Below are positions 33,894-41,487 of a stretch of DNA of 64,000 nt, in pieces. Below the pieces are notes generated by a model. It searched no databases and was not told the origin of the DNA. It was given only the letters and a program-made list of their open reading frames with translations. Position 1 is the stretch's first letter. Each line of letters opens with the position of its first letter. A program made the position numbers and the translations under genes. Source of the DNA: Fervidobacterium pennivorans DSM 9078 (GTDB lineage Bacteria > Thermotogota > Thermotogae > Thermotogales > Fervidobacteriaceae); the NCBI RefSeq assembly GCF_000235405.2, contig NC_017095.1, positions 1,203,501 through 1,267,500 on the forward strand. The letters are read 5' to 3'.

Positions 33894-33982
33894 ACAACTT
33901 ACCTCCCTTTTTGTGGTATTTTCGGGCTCTTTGCCCTCCCACTGCGCACAATGCGCGCAAATTATCTTTTATTTTTTACCCT

Positions 33983-35050
33983 TTATATCTTCTCTACTTC
34001 ACTCACATGAACAGTAACTGGTGTTTCTCTACCAAATATCGTAATATTCACCTTAAGCTCTTGTTTCTCTTCATCGACTTCTTTTACTACACCTACAAAA
34101 CCTTCGAACGGACCAGTTATAATCTTTACAGAATCGCCAGGTTGTATTTCCAGCTCTACCTTTGTAACCTGTGCTTTTGCTTCGTGTCGTATTTCCTCAA
34201 GACCTGCTAATCTCTTAATGTAATGTACTTCTTGTGGTTTCAACGGGAGTGGTCTTCCACCCGCCGAGACAAATCCCATCACAAATGGTGTGCTTCTGAC
34301 AAATTCCCATGTATGGTCGTTCATTATCATCTCAACAAAAAGATAACCTGGATAGAGTTTTCTTTTCTTTGTCTTTTGGATAATTATCTCTTTTCTCGTT
34401 GGATATTCTACAATTGCAACCCTTCCAGTGCTCTTTGCGTATATCTTTCTTCCCTCAGCTAAAACTTGACCAGCCTTAACTACAACACCCTTTTTACAAA
34501 CATTCGGATTAAACACATCAACGTGAATTACATAAACATCCTCGTCACCAAGAATGGTTCTAACAACTACCCTTTTGACTTTTTCATTTATCGCCACTTT
34601 ACCATCTATATCACAGATATATTCATCCGAAGCTGCCAAAAACGTTCCCTGGAATACATTTGCCCCTACGCGAAGTCCGGAAATCGGTTTGGCAGATTCC
34701 GGGATTACGTAAGTCTTTGAAAATTTCTTATCTGTAGTTTCGATAACTATCCTTCTGGCGTTTGTAACATCAACTATCGTTCCATCTCTTCTAACCTTAA
34801 CAGCAGGTTCTTCGGCTATCAAGTCACCTTTTTCTACATCCATTCCGTTACTAACGTGCAATTTAGCATCATGACTCACAATATGTCTTTCAAGAGACTT
34901 ACTGGAAGTGTCTATAACGGTCTCTTCTAAAACAACAACGTTTGGGATAATATTTTCATATCCCTGTGCTTTTATTTTAGCTTCAAGGTTTTCTTTTACC
35001 TTATTTTCATACCCGGTGATGGTATGAATTATGTACCATTCTTTTTTCAT
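33983..35050 (-). CDS. nusG: Transcription antitermination factor NusG with large internal insertion
   Basis: A 355-residue NusG, about twice the usual length of 180. The N-terminal NGN domain (WYIIHTITGYENKVKENLEA) is split by an insertion of roughly 170-190 residues starting near residue 43, then resumes with KLYPGYLFVEMIMNDHTWEF and ends in a KOW domain (GDSVKIITGPFEGFVG). This architecture is known from Thermotoga maritima NusG, where the extra domain has its own fold. The inserted part contains repeated short beta motifs (ISHDAKLHVS-like, ARRIVIETTDKKFSKTY). NusG binds RNA polymerase and Rho or S10. It lies 12 bases after secE. Confidence 0.95.
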   Translation of the reverse strand: MKKEWYIIHTITGYENKVKENLEAKIKAQGYENIIPNVVVLEETVIDTSSKSLERHIVSHDAKLHVSNGMDVEKGDLIAEEPAVKVRRDGTIVDVTNARRIVIETTDKKFSKTYVIPESAKPISGLRVGANVFQGTFLAASDEYICDIDGKVAINEKVKRVVVRTILGDEDVYVIHVDVFNPNVCKKGVVVKAGQVLAEGRKIYAKSTGRVAIVEYPTRKEIIIQKTKKRKLYPGYLFVEMIMNDHTWEFVRSTPFVMGFVSAGGRPLPLKPQEVHYIKRLAGLEEIRHEAKAQVTKVELEIQPGDSVKIITGPFEGFVGVVKEVDEEKQELKVNITIFGRETPVTVHVSEVEKI

Positions 35051-35062
35051 TAGTTATTCACC

Positions 35063-35251
35063 TCAGAATTTCTTAAGCAGCGCGCCAAGTGTTCCAGAGA
35101 AGAGAAGGTCAACTAAGAAAAGATAAATTGACGAGACGGCTAAAATAAATAAAACTACTCCTGTAGATGCCAGGAGTTCTTCTCTGTTAGGCCACGTTGT
35201 CTTTTTCGCTTCTGCGATAACCTCTCTAAAGAATTTCTTCAACTTTTCCAT
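35063..35251 (-). CDS. secE: Preprotein translocase subunit SecE
   Basis: A 62-residue single-helix SecE: MEKLKKFFREVIAEAKKTTW, PNREELLAST, then one transmembrane helix (VVLFILAVSSIYLFLVDLLF). It is the clamp subunit of the SecYEG channel. Position between tRNA-Trp and nusG is the classic arrangement. The start has a GGGGGAGATAAC-type ribosome-binding site. Confidence 0.95.
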   Translation of the reverse strand: MEKLKKFFREVIAEAKKTTWPNREELLASTGVVLFILAVSSIYLFLVDLLFSGTLGALLKKF

Positions 35252-35320
35252 CGTTATCTCCCCCGATAGCCTTTATATTTAGGTACGGATAGTGTTGTAT
35301 GTTCAATATATTATAAAATT

Positions 35321-35396
35321 TGGCAGGGGCGGCAGGACTTGAACCCGCAACACCCGATTTTGGAGACCGGTGCTCTGCCAGTTGAGCTACGCCCCT
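35321..35396 (-). tRNA. tRNA-Trp (anticodon CCA)
   Basis: Minus-strand cloverleaf AGGGGCG/CGCCCCT with anticodon CCA in TCTCCAAAA, T-loop TTCAAGT and encoded CCA. It lies between rpmG and secE. Confidence 0.95.
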
Positions 35397-35426
35397 GCAA
35401 AAATAATCATAACTAAATATTAGCTA

Positions 35427-35576
35427 TTAAACCTTTGTTTCTGTATGGAATGTGTGTTTGTTGCACTTTGGACAGTATTTTCTGAGTCTGAGTTTATCTT
35501 TCTTACTTTTTTCTTTTGTCGTGTAATAATTTCTTGTGCCACACTCTTCACACTTGAGCCCTATTTGAACTCTCAT
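35427..35576 (-). CDS. rpmG: 50S ribosomal protein L33
   Basis: A 49-residue L33 with two CxxC pairs (CEEC and CPKC), the zinc-binding form, and the family pattern [20 protein letters not shown]. The ATG at 35576 has GGAGG ahead of it; the longer open frame upstream runs through tRNA sequence and is not real. It sits between tRNA-Tyr and tRNA-Trp in one transcript with secE and nusG. Confidence 0.95.
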   Translation of the reverse strand: MRVQIGLKCEECGTRNYYTTKEKSKKDKLRLRKYCPKCNKHTFHTETKV

Positions 35577-35610
35577 CGTCGTCCAGCCTCCTATACTATA
35601 AAAAAATATT

Positions 35611-35697
35611 TGGTGGTGAGGGAAGGATTTGAACCTTCGAAGGCATTCTGCCAGCGGATTTACAGTCCGCCCCCTTTGGCCACTCGGGCACCTCACC
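35611..35697 (-). tRNA. tRNA-Tyr (anticodon GTA)
   Basis: 87-nt type II tRNA with a long variable arm, acceptor GGTGAGG/CCTCACC, anticodon GTA in CTGTAAA, and encoded CCA. Confidence 0.95.
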
Positions 35698-35711
35698 ACA
35701 CATTCAGTGGC

Positions 35712-35788
35712 TGGAGCCAACGGAGGGACTTGAACCCTCAACCTGCTGATTACAAGTCAGCCGCTCTAGCCGGTTGAGCTACGTTGGC
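35712..35788 (-). tRNA. tRNA-Thr (anticodon TGT)
   Basis: Cloverleaf with acceptor GCCAACG/CGTTGGC, anticodon TGT in CTTGTAA, and encoded CCA. It is the first gene after the promoter at 35806-35834. Confidence 0.95.
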
Positions 35789-35805
35789 TCGCTTATGCGT
35801 TAGTT

Positions 35806-35834
35806 ATTATACCTGAGAGGGGCAAATTTGTCAA
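35806..35834 (-). promoter_or_regulatory. Promoter of the tRNA/rpmG/secE/nusG/rplKA operon
   Basis: Perfect TTGACA (35834-35829) and TATAAT (35811-35806) on the minus strand with a 17-base spacer. Confidence 0.92.
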
Positions 35835-35974
35835 CGTTTCATCTGCGTTTAAGTATGTTACATTTTTTCAAAGACGCTCACAAACTGCCAGTGAATATAA
35901 TACCATATTCTCTCGGAATTTCAAGGGAGAATTTGATTTTTGATTGTCGCATAACTTAGAGTATTGTATAAGCT

Positions 35975-36400
35975 TCAATTATTACTGATATCTAGTATAT
36001 TCCCTGTATCCCTCAAATTTCCTCCGAACTTCGACCAAGAACTTTCAGCTAAGCCTGAAGATTTGGTTTGAACGGCATAAATCTTCCAATTTTCGCCACC
36101 AAAATAGATAGTTCCACCCTTACTCAATGTTGGAGGCGACCATATCTTGCAACCTATATTCACACGCCACTTTTCTGTTCCATTTGAAGGGTCATTTTAA
36201 TCACATCTTTTACAGCATACAATGTTTTAATCCCAGCCACTCACATAGACCGTTTCGTCTGGTCCAAGTACTGGTGATGCATTGACATGCCACGTAAAGT
36301 TCAACCTTGACAATACCACTTACATTCGTTGCCTTAACAATAACAGTAATAATTCCAAAAACAAATGTGTTGTGTTCTGAGTAAATTATTTTGACTTGCG
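35975..36400 (-). pseudogene. Decayed surface protein with Ig-like and PQQ-propeller modules
   Basis: Minus-strand fragments in several frames reassemble into a PQQ-like beta-propeller: NASPVLGPDETVYVSGWD, then KTLYAVKD, DPSNGTEKWRV, then IWSPPTLSKGGTIYFGGENW and KIYAVQTKSSGLAESSWSKF near the end. Upstream, ATNVSGIVKVELYV resembles the edge of an Ig-like module. Stops and frameshifts near 36175-36300 break the reading frame, so this is a pseudogene and only the last two or three blades remain. Intact relatives are usually secreted proteins. Confidence 0.65.
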
Positions 36401-36440
36401 GATTTGACCTACGAAATTTCAAAATCGTTCGGTAAGTAAT

Positions 36441-36467
36441 AAAAAAGCCATCCCTCAAAGGATGGCT
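36441..36467 (-). terminator. Terminator of the OsmC-like gene
   Basis: 8-bp stem AGCCATCC/GGATGGCT (36446-36453 with 36460-36467) followed by a T-run on the minus strand. Confidence 0.8.
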
Positions 36468-36491
36468 CAAGGCAGAAATCTAAGTTTTACT

Positions 36492-36917
36492 TTACTCGTA
36501 TATAATCTCCCAAGTGAATTCTGGCACTGCCTTTTTCAACATTGCGGAAACACCACAGTATTTGTCTTGAGAAAGCGTGACAGCCTTTTCCACTTGTTCC
36601 TTTGGTGGTTCACCGTTGAATTTGAAATGGTATTTTAGATGAATCTTTGTGTAAACTTTTGGATGTTCCTGTGATTGCTCGTACTCTACCTCCATCCAAA
36701 AGCTTTCCATTTTGTCAATCACTTTCATTTTCCTGAGCAAGGACACAACATCCATACCTGTACATCCCATGAGTGAATAAAGCATTAATTCTTTAGGTCT
36801 TGGTCCTGCATCCCGACCACCAACCGAGGGGTCCGCATCGATAACTAAATCATGACCAGACAATGTCTTCGAATAAAAAAGCATTCCTGAATAAAAATCC
36901 ATACGTGCTGTTGCCAT
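36492..36917 (-). CDS. OsmC-family peroxiredoxin
   Basis: A 141-residue OsmC/Ohr-fold protein. The two redox cysteines are in [14 protein letters not shown] and [13 protein letters not shown], the expected active-site positions. It would reduce organic hydroperoxides or handle reactive sulfur, taking electrons from a thiol system. It ends a minus-strand run of thiol-redox genes (CcdA, thioredoxin-fold, glutaredoxin, thioredoxin reductase, disulfide oxidoreductase), so reductants are encoded next to it. The start is the ATG at 36917 behind AGGAGGT. Confidence 0.87.
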   Translation of the reverse strand: MATARMDFYSGMLFYSKTLSGHDLVIDADPSVGGRDAGPRPKELMLYSLMGCTGMDVVSLLRKMKVIDKMESFWMEVEYEQSQEHPKVYTKIHLKYHFKFNGEPPKEQVEKAVTLSQDKYCGVSAMLKKAVPEFTWEIIYE

Positions 36918-36942
36918 GGTCTAACCTCCTAAAATAAACTTT

Positions 36943-37590
36943 TTAAACCTTCATTTTTCCAAGCAATATGAGAAGTCCCAGGATTATCATAAACGCTCCA
37001 CCGATATATTTGACCCACATTTCCCATTTTGGTTTTCCAAAGCCGACAGTGAGAGCTTTTGAAAGTGCTGCGCCTATTGTCAAAAATGGGATTGAGATAC
37101 CAAGAGAATATACGAACAGCAACAAGATCCCTTTTAATACACTCTTTTGAGCTGCAATGAGCAATATAGAAGCAAGAACTGGACTACTGCAAGGAATCCA
37201 AACAAACCCAATTGCACCACCAAGGATAAGTCCACCAACAAAACCAACATTCTTGAATTTCCAAACGTTTGCATTCTTGCCTTTAAATATTTGGACTTCC
37301 AACATGTATAATATTCCCAGAGTTATTATACTAATTCCAATAACCTTTTCCAAAATGCCACCGTATTTGGACAAAAATGTGCCAAGAAGCGAGGAAAAAC
37401 CTCCGAGAAGGCTGAATATTACAGAAAAGCCTATGAAAAACCCGGCAAGTCTTTGAAACCTTTTTTGTCCGCCAAGAACTATCCCTATGAATCCCGGGAT
37501 TAGGGGCAAAACACAAGGACTAAAGAATGAAAGTAACCCATGGATAAGCGCAACCCAAATACTCACATCTGTTTGAACAAGTGAGACCAT
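36943..37590 (-). CDS. CcdA-type thiol:disulfide transport membrane protein
   Basis: A 215-residue membrane protein with six helices. Each half carries a conserved cysteine in a proline context: SFFSPCVLPLIPGFIG and WIPCSSPVLASILL, the transmembrane cysteines of CcdA/DsbD-beta that carry electrons from cytoplasmic thioredoxin to an exported acceptor. The ATG at 37590 is chosen because GGTGAG precedes it; TTG 37602 and GTG 37599 are in frame but lack a site. It is 31 bases downstream of a thioredoxin-fold protein with a signal peptide, its probable extracytoplasmic partner. Confidence 0.9.
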   Translation of the reverse strand: MVSLVQTDVSIWVALIHGLLSFFSPCVLPLIPGFIGIVLGGQKRFQRLAGFFIGFSVIFSLLGGFSSLLGTFLSKYGGILEKVIGISIITLGILYMLEVQIFKGKNANVWKFKNVGFVGGLILGGAIGFVWIPCSSPVLASILLIAAQKSVLKGILLLFVYSLGISIPFLTIGAALSKALTVGFGKPKWEMWVKYIGGAFMIILGLLILLGKMKV

Positions 37591-37621
37591 CTTTCTCACC
37601 AACTTTCAAGAAATCACTTAT

Positions 37622-38329
37622 TCAATTGTTTTCAACAAGCAAAACCCTTAATACGCCCATTTCCTTAAGCTTGTTGGCAACCTGTACATTTGATGTCACG
37701 TAAACCGTATTTATGTCAACATTACTTGGAACACTCTCAACTTGCTTGGCGTTCTTATCATATTTCAAAACGTATTGTGCATCGTTTTGTTTAACCTTTA
37801 CAATCGTTGGTTTTCCTTTGTAGTCGTCTTTCTTTTTCGAATACGCTTCGAAACTTTCTTTGTAGTTTTCTTCAACAACTTTTACTAGAAACCTAAGGGC
37901 TTTGAGAAAATCATCTGCCGGCATATAACCAGGCACCTGTGTTATTTGGGTTTTATCTTTCAAAAAGACAAAAGTCGGAGTACCTCGAACACCAAAGGCT
38001 CCAAAAAGTTCTGTGTTGGTGTAGGTTTTCCCCAGGAACGTGGTTTTATAGTTTCCAGGTTCTATCCTAACAAAGATATAGTTACCCCTTAGAAAATCTT
38101 GGATTTGTTTGTTTGTAAGTACTTCTTTATTAAAAAGTTTACAATAATAACAGGATTCGGATGTAAAGGCTATCAAAACCATTTTTCCCTCAATATTCGC
38201 TACTTTGTGTGCAGTGCCAAGGTCTCTAAATTCGTACTCGTAAGCTTGCACCGTAGTGGCAAAAACTGAAAGAGTAAAAAATGCAACCAATACTAGAAAC
38301 CTTCCAAAACGGTTAAGCATATATATCAC
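37622..38329 (-). CDS. Exported thioredoxin-fold protein (CxxC)
   Basis: A 235-residue exported protein. The N-terminal hydrophobic segment (about 8-30) is a signal peptide or anchor, followed by a thioredoxin fold with the active-site motif SESCYYCKLF and the cis-proline stretch GVRGTPTFVFL. A second small domain (about 175-235) is unrecognised. It likely accepts electrons from the adjacent CcdA and reduces proteins outside the membrane. The start is ambiguous: a GTG at 38329 overlaps the stop of a 29-codon upstream ORF as GTGA, and an ATG at 38320 follows AAGTGA. Confidence 0.83.
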   Translation of the reverse strand: MIYMLNRFGRFLVLVAFFTLSVFATTVQAYEYEFRDLGTAHKVANIEGKMVLIAFTSESCYYCKLFNKEVLTNKQIQDFLRGNYIFVRIEPGNYKTTFLGKTYTNTELFGAFGVRGTPTFVFLKDKTQITQVPGYMPADDFLKALRFLVKVVEENYKESFEAYSKKKDDYKGKPTIVKVKQNDAQYVLKYDKNAKQVESVPSNVDINTVYVTSNVQVANKLKEMGVLRVLLVENN

Positions 38330-38415
38330 TTCCCTTTAATTACTGTGGTTTTAACTTTGAATTTCTTCATAAAAAATCTTGATAAAAAACGCAGTAACGG
38401 ACAGCTGAACTTCAT
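38326..38415 (-). CDS. Short ORF upstream of the thioredoxin-fold gene
   Basis: 29 codons beginning at an ATG (38415) with GGGAGGT placed seven bases upstream. The peptide is basic (MKFSCPLLRFLSRFFMKKFK...), with one cysteine. Its TGA overlaps the alternative GTG start of the next gene (GTGA), the arrangement expected for translational coupling. It could be a leader peptide or simply a coupling device; I do not recognise it. The site may be chance, but the ribosome-binding site is strong and otherwise unexplained. Confidence 0.35.
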   Translation of the reverse strand: MKFSCPLLRFLSRFFMKKFKVKTTVIKGK

Positions 38416-38463
38416 TCTATTAACCTCCCTTTTGTAAAGAAAGAACAGTTGAAGAAAGAGAAT

Positions 38464-38493
38464 GTAGGGAAGGCTCTTGATAACCTTCCCTAC
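38464..38493 (-). terminator. Hairpin downstream of the glutaredoxin-like gene
   Basis: Perfect 10-bp stem GTAGGGAAGG/CCTTCCCTAC (38464-38473 with 38484-38493); the minus-strand tail is T/C-rich rather than pure T, so termination may be partial. Confidence 0.6.
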
Positions 38494-38504
38494 GTTCTTT
38501 GTTC

Positions 38505-38747
38505 TTAGCTTATTCCAAGAATTCTATCAATTCTTGCTTTATCAAAACCAACGATTATTTGGTTGCCTATTTCGATAACAGGAACACCCATCTGTCCAGA
38601 TTTTCTTATCATTTCTTCCGCACCTTTTCTATCTTTGGAAACGTCCACTTCGGTGAATGGAATCCCAAGCTGCCTGAAATATTCTTTCGCTCTTCTACAC
38701 CATGGACAAGTTGGTGTTGTATAAATCTTTACTTTAACATGTGCCAT
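38505..38747 (-). CDS. Glutaredoxin-like protein (YruB/NrdH type)
   Basis: An 80-residue glutaredoxin fold with active site TPTCPWCRRAKEYF, cis-proline GVPVIEIG and the C-terminal glycine-containing stretch VGFDKARI. Such small proteins act as thiol reductants for peroxiredoxins or ribonucleotide reductase, or as glutathione-independent thioredoxin-like carriers. The ATG at 38747 is chosen for GGGAGGTGAG just upstream; in-frame upstream residues are unlikely. It is immediately downstream of thioredoxin reductase, its probable electron donor. Confidence 0.9.
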   Translation of the reverse strand: MAHVKVKIYTTPTCPWCRRAKEYFRQLGIPFTEVDVSKDRKGAEEMIRKSGQMGVPVIEIGNQIIVGFDKARIDRILGIS

Positions 38748-38796
38748 AGTCTCACCTCCCAAGATTTATTTTTTAAATTAGAAGTATTTCTTTAAA

Positions 38797-39753
38797 TTAG
38801 AAGTATTTCTTCGCAGCATGTTCCACAGCTATTGCACCGTCTGCTGCTGCGGTAACTATCTGTCTTAGATTTTTGACCCTGATATCACCAACTGCGTATA
38901 TACCTGGAACGTTTGTTTCCATGTTCTCATCTGTAATTATGTAACCATAATCATTCATGTTAACAAGACCTTTGAATATTTCGGTTTGTGGGACAAGTCC
39001 AACGTAGATAAACACTCCGTCAGCTTTTATAACCTGTTCTTCTTTTGTTTCGTTGTTTACAATAACAACTTCTTCAACTTTGTTTGTACCTCTAATTTCC
39101 TTCACGACATGGTTTGTTATTACCCTAATCTTTGGATTGTTCAAAACTCTCTCTTGCAACACCTTTGCAGCTGTCAGGTATGGCAAGTTCTGTACCATTG
39201 TAATGCTCTTTACAATCTTTGATAGAAAATGGGATTCGTCACATGCACTGTCTCCACCGCCGACTACAACAACATCTTTATCTTTGAACAGGTATCCATC
39301 ACAAGCAGCACAGTAGGTAACTCCTCTACCTCTGAATTCCGCTTCACCAGGAACTCCGAGTTTCCTTGGTTCCGTTCCCGTTGCCAAAATAACAACTCGA
39401 CCTTTTACTTTGTTGCCATCATCAAGTTCTACAACTTTGTAATCCCCATCCACGTAAACTTTCTGTGCGAATGCATAATGGAATTCTGCTCCAAAATGTT
39501 TTGCATGGTCCGCAAATTTTTGACCTAACGCTTGACCTTCGATGCTTATTTCACCAGGCCAGTTTTCAACTACGTGCGTTTGTGTTACTGCTCCACCTTC
39601 AATCGCTTTTTCTATGACAAGTGCAGTTAAACCTGCTCTTCTTGCGTATATAGCAGCAGTGAGACCAGCAGGACCTCCACCGATTATGACAATATCGTAG
39701 TAATCTTTTAAATTCGAACCAAAACTACCAACTTCGAACTCAAATCCACTCAT
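38797..39753 (-). CDS. trxB: Thioredoxin reductase
   Basis: A 318-residue flavoprotein with the FAD motif IVIIGGGPAGLTAAIYARRAG, the redox pair CAAC in GVTYCAACDGYLF, the NAD(P)-binding VVVVGGGDSACDE and the C-terminal GIYAVGDIRVKNLRQIVTAAADGA. It reduces thioredoxin or glutaredoxin-type partners. The ATG at 39753 has GGAGGAGGG ahead. An N-terminal tail of about 16 residues precedes the FAD domain. It forms the reducing hub of the redox cluster, with a glutaredoxin downstream and a two-site disulfide oxidoreductase upstream. Confidence 0.95.
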   Translation of the reverse strand: MSGFEFEVGSFGSNLKDYYDIVIIGGGPAGLTAAIYARRAGLTALVIEKAIEGGAVTQTHVVENWPGEISIEGQALGQKFADHAKHFGAEFHYAFAQKVYVDGDYKVVELDDGNKVKGRVVILATGTEPRKLGVPGEAEFRGRGVTYCAACDGYLFKDKDVVVVGGGDSACDESHFLSKIVKSITMVQNLPYLTAAKVLQERVLNNPKIRVITNHVVKEIRGTNKVEEVVIVNNETKEEQVIKADGVFIYVGLVPQTEIFKGLVNMNDYGYIITDENMETNVPGIYAVGDIRVKNLRQIVTAAADGAIAVEHAAKKYF

Positions 39754-39799
39754 CTTAATCCCTCCTCCTTTAATACTCTTTCTTGTATCATTTCTTTCT

Positions 39800-39830
39800 A
39801 AAAATTCAGGGCACAAGTGCTTGTGCCCTG
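39800..39830 (-). terminator. Terminator of the disulfide oxidoreductase gene
   Basis: 13-bp palindromic stem (39805-39817 with 39820-39832) followed by TTTTT on the minus strand. Confidence 0.75.
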
Positions 39831-39874
39831 AACGGTTTAACTACTTTAAAAATGTCTCTTTTTCCTAATCCTTA

Positions 39875-40525
39875 TTACTCTGCCAAATCGAGAACTTGCT
39901 GCAAGAACTGTGGTTCGGGATAAGCACCTATAAAGAACTTGTCTGGATTCCTGTTGATCGCTATGTGAGGAACGGAAGAAACACCAAACTGTTCGCTTAA
40001 ATCAAAGAATTCATTTGCTTCAATGACTTCCGCTGTTACCATGTCACTTGCAAGAGCCATGTTGTGTGCTGTGAGTGCTGCCCTTGGACAGTACGGACAT
40101 GTTGGTGTAACAAAGACACTTATTTTCACAGGTTTATCAAGTGATTGAAGTTTGGCTATAGTTTCAGGTGAAAGTTGTGGTTTTGCACCATTTCCAAATG
40201 TAATAATGTCTTGAATAAGTGTTCCGAACTCATGTCCTGAAGGAATACCGTAGAATCTGACTCCTCTATCTTTTCCATCTTCGAGCGTGAGAATCAATGC
40301 AGGTGCAAACTCTACATTGTATTCCTTACCTTTTTCGCTGTCTTTGTGATACTTTTCAACAATGATTTTATCGGAAAGTTCCTGTACTTCATCGAGCAAT
40401 TGGCTCTCTAAATCACAGTATTCACAGTCTTCCCCATGAAAGAAAATCAACTTCACGTTGTTTTTAAGTTCCTTTGCGAACAAATCTTGTAAGTACTTCC
40501 TATCCTTTTCTTGTAATAAACCCAT
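39875..40525 (-). CDS. Protein disulfide oxidoreductase with two thioredoxin folds (PDO type)
   Basis: A 216-residue protein made of two thioredoxin/glutaredoxin units, each with a CxxC: FHGEDCEYCDLESQ in the first and TPTCPYCPRAALTA in the second. This is the PDO family typical of hyperthermophiles, which makes or rearranges intracellular disulfides, usually with thioredoxin reductase as donor. The second unit has the cis-proline SSVPHIAINRNP. The ATG at 40525 follows GGAGGTG. A terminator separates it from trxB, so it has its own transcript. Confidence 0.92.
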   Translation of the reverse strand: MGLLQEKDRKYLQDLFAKELKNNVKLIFFHGEDCEYCDLESQLLDEVQELSDKIIVEKYHKDSEKGKEYNVEFAPALILTLEDGKDRGVRFYGIPSGHEFGTLIQDIITFGNGAKPQLSPETIAKLQSLDKPVKISVFVTPTCPYCPRAALTAHNMALASDMVTAEVIEANEFFDLSEQFGVSSVPHIAINRNPDKFFIGAYPEPQFLQQVLDLAE

Positions 40526-40658
40526 ATAAAACACCTCCAGTTTCGTTTTTACACAACCATTATACTCCTAAAGTCTTCAATTAGGGTTAACTAATTGTAA
40601 AAATTAGACTAAATTTGTCTATTTTTCTCCTATCGGATAAACAAACGATTTCATTCAA

Positions 40659-41420
40659 TTACTTGTCTAAAAACCACTCGATCACGGCTTTAGTAACCTC
40701 TTCTTTTTCCACATCGTTACTGAGCACGTGCCCTGATTTTTCGAAGACTAACATTTTGCGCTTCTCAGAGCTAATGTTTTTATATATGAACTCAGCTGCT
40801 GAAAGCGGAACTGTGTTATCGTTTCTTGCTGCAACGACGAGAGTATCACTCGTTATCATGGGAACCTTTTTTCTTGCTTCCTTCATGAGTTTATACAATT
40901 CTGCCGCTTGTTTGGGCCAGTTGTATGACCAATATTCATTCTTGAGATATTGCAAATCTGGGTCATCGTACTGTTCATCATTTTGTCTGACCATCTTCTC
41001 TTTGAAGAGTGCCAACAACGGGGCCAAGGCTATTCGTTTATCAAACACATGCGTTGCTGCTGCGAGTGTTACCAGTTTTTTGGGTTTCAAATCGGCTGCC
41101 ATAATAAGTGCTATGACCCCACCCATTGAAAGTCCTGCTATATAAACTTCTTTACAGATGCCTTGGAGGTCATAATAGGCATCGTATGCTCTTCTCAACC
41201 AATCGTGACGCGTTGTAGTTAAAAAGTCCTTCCCACATGTTCCATGCCCTGGTAGTCGTGGTACTGAAACCGTGAGACCTGCTTTGTTCAATTCGTTTGC
41301 CATGTATTCAAAATCATGCGGTGAGCCAGTAAAACCGTGAACTAAAAGAACTCCCGTATCCCCTCCACGCAAAAATATTGGTAAAGACCTCTTCACTGTT
41401 CGACAATTCGCAAACTGCAT
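40659..41420 (-). CDS. Alpha/beta hydrolase, carboxylesterase type
   Basis: A 253-residue serine hydrolase with oxyanion motif LLVHGFTGSPHDF, nucleophile in GLSMGG, acid in AARNDNTVPL and His in KSGHVLSND, the triad order of bacterial carboxylesterases such as Est30. No signal peptide, so cytoplasmic. The ATG at 41420 follows GGGGGGT. It is 67 bases downstream of the zinc permease and might be co-transcribed, although it has no obvious link to metal uptake. Substrate unknown. Confidence 0.88.
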   Translation of the reverse strand: MQFANCRTVKRSLPIFLRGGDTGVLLVHGFTGSPHDFEYMANELNKAGLTVSVPRLPGHGTCGKDFLTTTRHDWLRRAYDAYYDLQGICKEVYIAGLSMGGVIALIMAADLKPKKLVTLAAATHVFDKRIALAPLLALFKEKMVRQNDEQYDDPDLQYLKNEYWSYNWPKQAAELYKLMKEARKKVPMITSDTLVVAARNDNTVPLSAAEFIYKNISSEKRKMLVFEKSGHVLSNDVEKEEVTKAVIEWFLDK

Positions 41421-41487
41421 AGTTACCCCCCTGTTCTTTAAAATTCGCTGTTAACTCTCTCAATTATACCATACACTATCGTGTTCT

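Noticed and set aside
35427-35741. Long version of L33 (104 residues)
   Set aside because: The extension passes through tRNA-Tyr sequence; the 49-residue form has its own ribosome-binding site and the correct family length.
36210-36470. An 86-codon minus-strand ORF
   Set aside because: It reads through a terminator and across frameshifted propeller sequence, so it is part of a pseudogene and not a gene.
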